Position numbers and translations under genes: made by a program. The notes beneath the pieces are model-generated. The model saw nothing but the letters and a program-made list of their open reading frames with translations. It was not told where the DNA came from and made no database searches. A stretch of DNA of 64,000 bases from Promethearchaeota archaeon (lineage in GTDB: Archaea; Asgardarchaeota; Lokiarchaeia; Sigyniarchaeales; SOKP01), in assembly GCA_030599585.1 (NCBI GenBank), contig JAUVNS010000001.1, positions 347,118 through 411,117 of the forward strand, read 5' to 3'. Of this stretch, positions 52,266 to 61,200 are shown one piece after another (within the stretch, counting starts at the first letter, position 1; each line of letters starts with the position of its first letter).

Positions 52266-53723
52266 ATGAAAATACCTCGCTGTATGAGTACCCAACATCC
52301 CGATAATGTCCACCTTCCTTTTTTCGCTGAATCTCCTGATCTGGGAGGCGAGGATGAAATTCAGGAAGCCTATTATGCTTATTCACATCTTAAGTGCGAT
52401 GAGCAAATGTGGGATGCGGAGGGAAAAGAAGTTGATGGATTCGTGGTAAAAAAACTCTTAACTAAATTCCCTGATTTTTTTTCAGATAACCGGCTAGGAA
52501 AAGATGTATTTTTAACTATAAGAGTTCCAAACCCCAAAGAAGAAAAAGCAGAAGCAAAGGTTCTAATTGAGACTCTGGAAAGCATTCCGCGTTCGTTTGA
52601 TGCTGCAAACATGTATTTTAAGGATGATATCGCTCCTATTTTTGAAGTGATCCTTCCCATGACAACATCAGAGCAGGGACTTGACAGAATTTATAATTAT
52701 TATAATAAATTTGTGGTAGGAAAGCAATTTTATCCTACTATTGACGGTGATATCCTAATCTCAGATTGGGTTGGTGAATTTAAACCTCATAATATAAACG
52801 TAATCCCTCTTGTTGAGGATAAGCAACACATGCTTTTTTCTCATTTACTATTAAAATCCTACCTTAGCGATAAAGACTTTGAATACCAGAGGATTTTTTT
52901 CGCTCGATCAGACCCTGCTTTAAATTACGGGCTATTATCCGCTGTGATAGTAAATAAAATAGCTCATCAAAGAATTCATCAATTGGAAGAAGAAATTAGC
53001 GTGGATTTATATCCAATTATTGGAGTAGGTTCTGCGCCTTTTAGAGGAAATTTGCGGCCAGACACAGTTGAGAGAGTAATAAAAGAATATCCAAGCGTAC
53101 AGACTTTTACAGTTCAATCGGCCTTTAAGTATGATTATCCTCCAAATGTCGTTTCAAAAGCAATCAATCAACTTTGCGAAACACCAAGAAGTAGACCACA
53201 TTACATGGAAGAAGAACGATGCATTGAAATTGTAGAAAGATATTCCGAAGAATATGGAAAACATGTTATGAAATTAGCGCCATTCATTAACAAAGTTGCA
53301 AAATATGTCCCGAAAAGAAGAAAGAGAAAACTTCACATTGGATTATTTGGTTACGGTCGCACAATGGGGAATCACCGTTTACCTCGAGCAATTGGTTTCA
53401 CAGCTTCTCTCTGTTCTATGGGATTACCACCGGCATTACTTGGATTAAACGCATTAACTCAGAAGGATTACGATTTTATACTTACTCAATACATAAATTT
53501 TGAAGAAGACCTTCGGGATGCTCTGAAATATTTTAATCCTGAAAATCCTTTTACGCCCAAGTCTATAAGCAAAAAAGTAAAGGAATTAGCATTAGACTAT
53601 GAAATGGATGAAAAACACAAAAATGTAACTGATTACATTATAAATTCTCTGAGGGCTAATAAAACAGAGGACCTGTCAGTAAAAATCCTAATGGCGGCAA
53701 ATCAAAGGAGATACCTTGGATAG
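52266..53723 (+). CDS. ppcA: Phosphoenolpyruvate carboxylase, archaeal type
   Basis: 485 residues, the expected size for the short archaeal PEPC. It starts IPRCMSTQHPDNVHLPFFAES, the archaeal-type signature. Other conserved blocks are DGDILISDWVGEFKPHNINVIPLVEDKQHML, FFARSDPALNYGLLSAVIVNK, VGSAPFRGNLRPDT and LFGYGRTMGNHRLPRAIGFTASL. It carboxylates PEP to oxaloacetate, feeding the partial TCA cycle and amino acid synthesis. Monocistronic. Confidence 0.95.
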   Translation: MKIPRCMSTQHPDNVHLPFFAESPDLGGEDEIQEAYYAYSHLKCDEQMWDAEGKEVDGFVVKKLLTKFPDFFSDNRLGKDVFLTIRVPNPKEEKAEAKVLIETLESIPRSFDAANMYFKDDIAPIFEVILPMTTSEQGLDRIYNYYNKFVVGKQFYPTIDGDILISDWVGEFKPHNINVIPLVEDKQHMLFSHLLLKSYLSDKDFEYQRIFFARSDPALNYGLLSAVIVNKIAHQRIHQLEEEISVDLYPIIGVGSAPFRGNLRPDTVERVIKEYPSVQTFTVQSAFKYDYPPNVVSKAINQLCETPRSRPHYMEEERCIEIVERYSEEYGKHVMKLAPFINKVAKYVPKRRKRKLHIGLFGYGRTMGNHRLPRAIGFTASLCSMGLPPALLGLNALTQKDYDFILTQYINFEEDLRDALKYFNPENPFTPKSISKKVKELALDYEMDEKHKNVTDYIINSLRANKTEDLSVKILMAANQRRYLG

Positions 53724-53743
53724 GAAATGGCAAGTTTTCCTTT

Positions 53744-54085
53744 CTAATTTTTTATTATAACCTTTAATATTTTTTCAATTTCATTCAATTCTTCTGAATT
53801 AGGACTTAAAATACATGATTTAACGACTTTTCCTTCTTGCATTGTTATAACTCCAGACAATTTCACTCTATTTTTAATGTGACTTGCCTCATTTGCTATG
53901 GCTTCATTAAAAATTGACGCTATTTTGTTGTATTGCTGTTGAGTAATTTTTTTTTTCACATAATCTCCCCCGTCGTAAATCCCACTTGAACTAAATTTGG
54001 GCTTGATGGGATTATATTCAATGGTATCTTGTTCTATTATGTATTGATTGCCATTTCCATCGCCGTAATCAATCATGGTTTTCAA
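53744..54085 (-). CDS. Hypothetical protein coupled to ABM gene
   Basis: 113 residues. It begins MKTMIDYGDGNGNQYIIEQD, is rich in polar residues, has one Cys (KSCILSPN) and ends in an amphipathic helix EELNEIEKILKVIIKN. Its start overlaps the end of the upstream ABM-like gene by 17 bp, so the two are translationally coupled. Family not recognised. Confidence 0.6.
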   Translation of the reverse strand: MKTMIDYGDGNGNQYIIEQDTIEYNPIKPKFSSSGIYDGGDYVKKKITQQQYNKIASIFNEAIANEASHIKNRVKLSGVITMQEGKVVKSCILSPNSEELNEIEKILKVIIKN

Positions 54086-54380
54086 CTTTACTTATTCGCG
54101 TTTTAAATTCCTTATACCAAACTTCTCGCCCTTGTTTCTGAGCAATAAGATGTTCAGCGTTTTGTTTCCAAGCTTTAATAGACTCGAAGTCTGACCAATA
54201 CGACACAGTAATGCCAATATTTTCCCTTACTGACTCAACACCTAAGAATCCAGGTTGCTGGGATGCGGGTTTAACCATTCTCTCGGTCATTTCACCGTAC
54301 CCATTGTCACCTTCTGTTCTAAGAGATGTGAAGATAACAGCATAGTATGGAGGCTCAGGGGTTTGTGCAATTTTCGACAT
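54069..54380 (-). CDS. Antibiotic biosynthesis monooxygenase (ABM)-like protein
   Basis: The track start at 54407 reads MLGINRREI, but AGGAGAGA precedes the ATG at 54378-54380 by five bases, giving 103 residues beginning MSKIAQTPEPPYYAVIFTSLR. QQPGFLGVESVRENIGITVSYWSDFESIKAWKQNAEHLIAQKQGREVWY is a typical ABM/DUF3291-like fold of the YgiN or haem-degrading type. Substrate unknown. It overlaps the following hypothetical gene by 17 bp. Confidence 0.8.
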   Translation of the reverse strand: MSKIAQTPEPPYYAVIFTSLRTEGDNGYGEMTERMVKPASQQPGFLGVESVRENIGITVSYWSDFESIKAWKQNAEHLIAQKQGREVWYKEFKTRISKVENHD

Positions 54381-54459
54381 AATTTCTCTCCTATTGATGC
54401 CTAACATCTTTTATCAATTATTAAATTTAAGTTGCATCATAATATTAAAAGTAAAAATT

Positions 54460-54472
54460 AAAAAAAAAAAAA
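54460..54472 (-). terminator. T-run terminator for the PKD protein gene
   Basis: A12-13 run on the + strand, thus a T-run on the minus strand about 18 bases after the stop codon at 54490. Confidence 0.5.
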
Positions 54473-54489
54473 TTATTTATATTGCATAG

Positions 54490-56565
54490 CTAAGTGCCAT
54501 TATTCACAAGATTATCTATTAACCATTGAGCAGCAGAGATTAGTAGGTCAGCTTCTTCATTTGTAAGTTTCTTTCCTCTCATTGCTTCAACTTGATGTAT
54601 AAAAGCCTCGATTTGGTGGATTGCTACATCCGTGAGTCCCATTTCTATTGAATCTTGAGCAACTTCTAATTTTATAATAAGACTCTCCTCCGATACTCCC
54701 GGTAAATCTAATTCTTCTACATCTTCTATGATCTCTTCAGCAGCTTCTTCCGGGCTTTCAACGATTATCGTAAAGGAAGTGCTGCCTATACCACCGTCAT
54801 CATCCGTGATGGTGAGAGTCACAGTATATTCACCTGCTTCGGCATAGGCATGTGTTGGTATTAATGTATCTGAAGCGGAATTAAGGTCACCAAAATCCCA
54901 GGTAATAAAGTGAGAATCATATATCCCAGGATCAAAAAAGCTTCCGTGAAATTCGATTACATCTGAAGGTAAAATAAAGTTTGGAAACGGTTGCATCACT
55001 TGGTCTATTAATACCATTGGGGCAACATTATTAACCGTAACAGTTGTATCATCTGTCACTTCAACTGTACCATCAGAAACCTGAACGACTACTTGACCGG
55101 TATAATCATCGAACCAAGTATATTCTGAGACGGGATTGGAATCCCAATCCGTATCCCAAGACCCATCGCTATCAAAATCCCAACGAAATTGCAAGGGATC
55201 ATTATCCGGGTCGGTGCTTCCACTAGCATCAAAAACGACCGTTTCACCCTCACTAGCGTCTTGCTGAAGACCAGCAACTGCTAAAGGCGGTTGGTTCTCT
55301 ACAACTTCAATTTCTGTTAAGAACCCCATGTTAATAAGCTCATCCCCAGAAATTGCTTTCCAGTTCCCTACATTATCACGTATTTCTACATGTACAACAT
55401 GCCATGTTCCAGTCTCACTATATTGTGGGAATTCTACAGTGCGTTCATACACACCATCTAATTCATCTCCTGAAATACGGTGCCAGTGATTGACCCAATT
55501 CCCCCTAGTTTGAGTTCCAGAAGGGCTAGCTATAAGCCAACTAGCTTGAGATACTCCAGAAAATTCATCCGTAAGTCTCAAAGTAAAAGTAACTATTTGA
55601 GAACTTGCACTTACATCTATCGTAGTTGGAGTAAAGTCTAATTCTGTTAATTCTGGTGGTGCTAAATCTTCAGGATTTGAAATTACTTCTATAGTGGTTT
55701 CGAATCCTAGTTCTATGAGATCATCCTCAGAGATTGCTACCCAGATCCCTACATTATCGCGCAATTCTACATGTACAACATGCCACGTCCCAGCTTCACT
55801 ATATTGTGGGAATTCTACAGTACGTTCATACACACCATCTAATTCATCTCCGGATATACGATGCCAATGATTGACCCAATTCCCCCTAGTTTGAGTTCCA
55901 GAAGGGCTAGCTATAAGCCAACTAGCTTGAGATACTCCAGATAATTCATCCGTAAGTCTTAAAGTAAAAGTAACTATTTGAGAACTTGCACTTACATCTA
56001 TCATAGTTGGATTGAAGTCAAATCCTTCTAAATTTGGGGAAGCTAGGTCAGGCCCTCCAACAACGAGAATTTTTGTTTCTATTCCCAGTTCTATGAGATC
56101 ATCCTCAGAGATTGCTACCCAATTCCCTACATTATCACGCATTTCTACATGTACAACATGCCACATCCCAGCTTCACTATATTGTGGGAATTCCACAGTC
56201 CGTTCATACACACCATCTAATTCACCTCCTGAAATACGGTGCTCGTGATTGACCCAATTCCCCCTAGTTTGAGTTCCAGAAGGGCTAGCTATAAGCCAAC
56301 TAGCTTGAGATACTCCAGATAATTCATCTATAAGTCTCAAAGTAAAAGTAACTATTTGAGAACTTGCACTTACATCTATCGTAGTTGGAGTAAAGTCTAA
56401 TTCTGTTAATTCTGGTGGTGTTAAATCCCCGCTAGAAATTCTGTATTTCTCTATTTCATGATTTCCATTGCTATAATTAATTATCGTTCCTATTTGAGGA
56501 AATACGAATATTAAAAATATAGCAAAAACGATACCTATCGAAAACATCTTGTTAGTTCTTGTCAT
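54490..56565 (-). CDS. Surface protein with three tandem modules and two PKD domains
   Basis: 691 residues. The N-terminal signal segment MFSIGIVFAIFLIFVFPQIG is followed by three near-identical modules of about 125 residues (TPTTIDVSASSQIVTFTLRL, GVSQASWLIASPSGTQTRG, DGVYERTVEFPQYSE), then two PKD domains (FDASGSTDPDNDPLQFRWDF; ITWDFGDLNSASDTLIPTHA). The end is helical (VAQDSIEMGLTDVAIHQIEAF), like FIVAR-type domains. No C-terminal anchor is clear. Probably an exposed envelope protein; the modules are alike even at DNA level. Confidence 0.85.
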   Translation of the reverse strand: MTRTNKMFSIGIVFAIFLIFVFPQIGTIINYSNGNHEIEKYRISSGDLTPPELTELDFTPTTIDVSASSQIVTFTLRLIDELSGVSQASWLIASPSGTQTRGNWVNHEHRISGGELDGVYERTVEFPQYSEAGMWHVVHVEMRDNVGNWVAISEDDLIELGIETKILVVGGPDLASPNLEGFDFNPTMIDVSASSQIVTFTLRLTDELSGVSQASWLIASPSGTQTRGNWVNHWHRISGDELDGVYERTVEFPQYSEAGTWHVVHVELRDNVGIWVAISEDDLIELGFETTIEVISNPEDLAPPELTELDFTPTTIDVSASSQIVTFTLRLTDEFSGVSQASWLIASPSGTQTRGNWVNHWHRISGDELDGVYERTVEFPQYSETGTWHVVHVEIRDNVGNWKAISGDELINMGFLTEIEVVENQPPLAVAGLQQDASEGETVVFDASGSTDPDNDPLQFRWDFDSDGSWDTDWDSNPVSEYTWFDDYTGQVVVQVSDGTVEVTDDTTVTVNNVAPMVLIDQVMQPFPNFILPSDVIEFHGSFFDPGIYDSHFITWDFGDLNSASDTLIPTHAYAEAGEYTVTLTITDDDGGIGSTSFTIIVESPEEAAEEIIEDVEELDLPGVSEESLIIKLEVAQDSIEMGLTDVAIHQIEAFIHQVEAMRGKKLTNEEADLLISAAQWLIDNLVNNGT

Positions 56566-57005
56566 ACAATTTACACCTTTTTTTTAAATTCAACTCTTGT
56601 TTCTTTATATATGCATACAATTAAGTATGGGGTTTTTTATTTTCAAAATTGAACGTCAAGTATCGAATTATTAGTGGATTTGCTCATTTCCTCAAAAATT
56701 TGTGTTGATCCTCACCCATTAATCTTCGATTCAGAGATCAAATTTGATTAAAGAAGAAAAATTACAGAATCATATTTAATTATTCGTCAAAATTCTACCG
56801 GTAAATTCTACATTCTACTTGTAAAGCTTTTGATTTTTATTGAGGCTAAATAGATGAGTCTCATTAACAAACCAGATTGGTATTAAAAGAGAATTAAAAG
56901 AGAATTAAATTAATCTATTTGCTCTAAAATCGTAACTGAAGCCACGATGAGTGCGCTACAAAAATGGTCGGGATATTTAAATAACAAAGATTTTAGCGAT
57001 TGAAA
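56566..57005. other. Intergenic region upstream of PKD protein
   Basis: 440 bp containing a TATA-like TTTATATATGCAT near 56602 for the minus-strand PKD gene. A short direct repeat AAAAGAGAATTAAAAGAGAATT lies near 56885. No ORF or RNA is seen. Confidence 0.4.
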
Positions 57006-58106
57006 TTAGATTTTCGTTAAGAAAGGATAATCGGTATAACCTCTCTCACCAGGAGTGTAAAAGGTAGTCTTATCATATCGTGTTATATCACTACTAAGCT
57101 CAAATCTTTTTGGGAGATCTGGATTAGAAATAAAAAGCCTTCCAAACGCTACGAGATCTGCTAGATTCTCTTTTAAAACGCTATTCCCTTTTTCTTGGTC
57201 AAATTTATTGTTTATCATTAAACACCCTTGATATAATGGTCTAAAATGTTTTGCTATCTTGGATACAGCAAAGGGTACGTTAGTTACATCATTGAATGGC
57301 TCGGATAAATGTAAATAAGCCAAGTTGTAACTGTTCAGTTTTTCTACTATATATTCAAAAATAGGAATAGTTTCTTCGTCAACTGTAATTCCAAATATTT
57401 CGTTAAATGAAGGATTTAGTCTCGCTCCAATACGATTCTCTGGTATTACTCCTTTGATCGCATCGATAACCTCGAATAGAAACCTGGCTCGATTTTCAAT
57501 TGAACCTCCATACTCATCCTTTCTTTTGTTAGAACAGCCCGTAAAAAATTGATGGAATAAATACCCGTTTGAGGAGTGAATCTCTACGCCGTCAAATCCC
57601 GCTTTTATAGCATTACTCGCTGCATTCTTGAAATCTTGAACTGTCTGTTTAATGTCAGCGATAGTCATTACCCTAGGAGTAACAGTGTCTTTAAACCCTT
57701 CAAATGTGAATGTTTTCGATTTAGGGTTTATTGCAGATGGAGCCAGCGGTGGTTCGCCATTGTGAAGATCAGGATGCGACATTCTTCCAACGTGCCATAA
57801 TTGGATAAATATTTTTCCTTCCTTTTTATGAACAGCATCGGTCACTAATTTCCAACCTTCCACTTGCGCTTCTGAATAGATACCGGGAGTGCTAATGTAA
57901 CCGACAGCATCTTTCGAGACTTGAGACCCACAAGTAATTATCAGCCCCGCAGACGATCTCTGGCCATAATGTTTGGCTTGAAGCTCAGTGGGGCGATGCT
58001 CTGGATTATTAGCCCGACTACGCGTCATGGGAGCCATTATCATCCTATTTTTTAGGTGTAAATCTCCCATCATTATTTCTCTTAAAAGAGGTTGTACTTT
58101 AGGCAT
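57006..58106 (-). CDS. Old Yellow Enzyme-family NADH:flavin oxidoreductase
   Basis: 366 residues. LHLKNRMIMAPMTRSRANNPEHRPTELQAKHYGQRSSAGLIIT is the OYE start, followed by KIFIQLWHVGRMSHPDLHNGEPPLAPSAI. The substrate-pair motif appears as FDGVEIHSSNGYLFHQF (HSSN). GGSIENRARFLFEVIDAI and FISNPDLPKRF complete the FMN barrel. It reduces alpha,beta-unsaturated carbonyls with NAD(P)H. The closest pattern is classical NemA/OYE rather than the thermophilic YqjM group. Single gene. Confidence 0.92.
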   Translation of the reverse strand: MPKVQPLLREIMMGDLHLKNRMIMAPMTRSRANNPEHRPTELQAKHYGQRSSAGLIITCGSQVSKDAVGYISTPGIYSEAQVEGWKLVTDAVHKKEGKIFIQLWHVGRMSHPDLHNGEPPLAPSAINPKSKTFTFEGFKDTVTPRVMTIADIKQTVQDFKNAASNAIKAGFDGVEIHSSNGYLFHQFFTGCSNKRKDEYGGSIENRARFLFEVIDAIKGVIPENRIGARLNPSFNEIFGITVDEETIPIFEYIVEKLNSYNLAYLHLSEPFNDVTNVPFAVSKIAKHFRPLYQGCLMINNKFDQEKGNSVLKENLADLVAFGRLFISNPDLPKRFELSSDITRYDKTTFYTPGERGYTDYPFLTKI

Positions 58107-58236
58107 ATCTGATCGTTTTGAATTTGATGTGTTTTTTAATATTTCTATTTATTGATACTATTTAACGCTACTCAGTATAATCTATAATTACATAAAATAC
58201 AAAATTCTCAACAACTAAATTAAGTAAAATTAATGG

Positions 58237-58246
58237 AAAAAAAAAA
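58237..58246 (-). terminator. T-run terminator for the giant surface protein
   Basis: A10 run on the + strand (T10 on the minus strand) about 17 bases past the stop of the NosD-like gene. Confidence 0.45.
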
Positions 58247-58263
58247 GAAATAAGGATTAACAG

Positions 58264-61200
58264 TTACATTTTAAACGTCTTAATTTTCAGCATTTCAGCG
58301 ATGACCCAAAGGAAAACAAATAATCCAAATGGAAAATATGTATATAGATATAATTTATTGAAGTTTTGAACGATTTCAAGAGAATCAGTTTTGCTATCAT
58401 CTGTTAAATCACCAGAGTCTTGTAATTTTGCGTTTTTATCAACAGTTTCAAACGTAAAATTGCCTACAAAGAAGCTCTTTCTCCATATCTCTACAACGTA
58501 AACTTCAGGCTTTTTCAAAGTCTTAAAATTCGTAATATACAACTCGCCAATCGAGTCAATGCGATAATTCGTAGAACCATCTCCAAATATAGCTAGCTGT
58601 AGAATATCTTCGGGGTTGTCGAACGCATATATAACGATATGAAGTTCTTCGTTGAGGACAAATGGTGTATTGATATCCACCGCTTCCGCCACTCTAAGTG
58701 AAAATTTCACAGGCATCGTTCTTCCGGCATTATTTTCTTCAGTAGCGGGTAATAATTCTAAAACTGCCCAATTTCTAATACTAACGCTAGTTATTTTTAC
58801 CCCAATAAGACCGAATCTATCACTCGATTCAACAATCAGCAAATAATAACCATCGGGTAGATCGGTTGTGTTAAAAAATAACTGCCATTGTTTAGTTATT
58901 TCGTCGTATACTGCTGACATATTTTCAAAGTCATCGTGGATAAATATTCCATTTGCTCCATCATCCTCTCGAATGGTAAGGTTTACCCAAATAACCCCAC
59001 TCAAATCTTCTGCTTTCCCTGTGAATACAATACCGTCTTGCAGAGCTTGATTTTCTCCTGGTGTCTCCACAGTAATAGAAGGAGGTGCAGTATCTATAAA
59101 GAGGCCAAATATGGATAGACTTTCTACTTCACCATAGATAATGTTGTTATCCATGTCAATAAAAACTGTTATATCTTCCCATTCTCCTGAAGTTTCATTA
59201 TAATGCAAAAGAGTCAAAAAATTCTCATCTCCGACAACGCTCTCATCATAGGGAATTTCTAAGTGTATGGTACCTTCATACTCTGCAGTTGTAGTGATTG
59301 AATAATAAATATCACCTAACTGGAAACCTTCTGGTGAAATTGGCCCTGTTTCAGAACCTTCAATGGTTGTGGCTCCAGCTTCGGTAACTTCATCGAAAGT
59401 TAGATTAATAAAATAATTCTGGTCGGTGATCTGAACATTGGGTTCAGCAGGTGTGTAGGTGTCAACATTAGCTAAGGGATCTGTATTGTAAAGCAATATT
59501 TCGTTACCATCTGATATCCCATCACCATCAGAATCTAAAAGGTTTGGACTTGTACCTAGGATTATTTCTTCGGCATTTGTGAGACCATCACCATCGGTAT
59601 CTCCATTTGGGTCAGGTGTATAATCAAAGATAGGTTTATAATCTCTATTGATACCACCAGGGATATCATAGGGAGTATCTCCCATTCCGTCGTGATCGGC
59701 ATCTACACCTATATAATCTCCCCAATAATTTCCAATAACAGTATTATTCCAAAAATTTATTCCGTCATCAAATCCATTAAGGATAATATTATCAAATATT
59801 TTATTTCCCGAGATGGTATTAGAATCGCAATTAATTAAATGGATCCCATAATAAAGGTTATTATTTGCAGCGTTTCCCGTAATAGTATTATCATCGCAAT
59901 TATATAAATAGATTCCATTATCTCTGTTATTGTTTGCGATGTTTCCCGAGATGGTGTTGTTGTCACTATAATATAAATATATTCCAAAATAAGTGTTGTT
60001 GTTTGCGGTATTTCCCGAGATGATGTTGTTGACACAATAAAAAAGATATATTCCACGAACTTGATTTGCAGTTAAATTGTTACTTGCGGTATTTCCCGAG
60101 ATGGTGTTGTCGTAACACAGATCTAAATATATTCCATAATAATGGTTATTGTTTGCGGTGTTTCCCGAGAGGGTGTTATCGTGGCACCGCGTCCTTAAAG
60201 ATATTCCAGAAGCATGGTTATCGTTTGCGGTGTTTCCTATGATCTCGTTAGCAAGGCAGTATTTAGATAAATAGATTCCATAATTGTTACTGTTTGCGGT
60301 GTTTCCCGTAATGGTATTAGAATTGCAGTGATACGCTAAATAGATCCCATAATAAGTGTTGTTGTTTGCAGTGTTTCCAGAGATGGTGTTATCGTCGCAC
60401 CACTCGTATAAATATATTCCATAATAAGTGTTATTGTTTGCGGTGTTTCCTGTTATGGTATTTTCATAGCAAATATGGTTTAAATGTATCCCATATTGTT
60501 CGTTATTGTTTGCGGTGTTTCCCGAGATGGTGTTGTTGTCACTATCATATAAATATATTCCAAAATAAGTGTTGTTGCTTGCGGTGTTTCCCGAGATGGT
60601 GTTGTTGTCACAATATGTTAAATATATTCCATAATATTGGTTATCGTTTGCGGTATTTCCCGAGATGATGTTGTTGACACAATAAATAAAATATAATCCA
60701 CGATCTTGATTTGCAGTTAAATTGTTACCTGCGGTGTTTCCCGAGATTGTGTTGTTGTCACATTGACTTAAAATGATTCCGGCACCATGGTTATTGTTTG
60801 CGGTGTTTCCCGAGATGGTGTTATCGTGGCACCACCTGCTTAAATATATTCCAGAAGCATGGTTATCGTTTGCGGTGTTTCCTGAGAGGGTGTTATCGTG
60901 GCAACTTATGCTTAAATATATTCCAAAATAAATGTTGTTGTTTGCGGTGTTTCCCGTGATATTGTTACGATCGCAGGAAGTTATTAAATATATCCCAAAG
61001 TCGTTATTGTTTGCGGTGTTTCCCGAGATGGTGTTATCGTCGCACCACTCGTATAAATAGATTCCATAATTGTTATTGTTTGCGGTGTTTCCTATGATCT
61101 TGTTAGCAAAGCAGTATTTAGTTAAATAGATTCCATAATCTCTGTTATTGTTTGCGGTGTTTCCCGAGATGGTGTTGTTGTCACTATAATATAAATATAT

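Noticed and set aside
59835-60056. Secondary ORFs in other frames of the beta-helix array (also 60366, 62042, 62217, 62862)
   Set aside because: They mirror the repeat in another frame and have no protein-like features.
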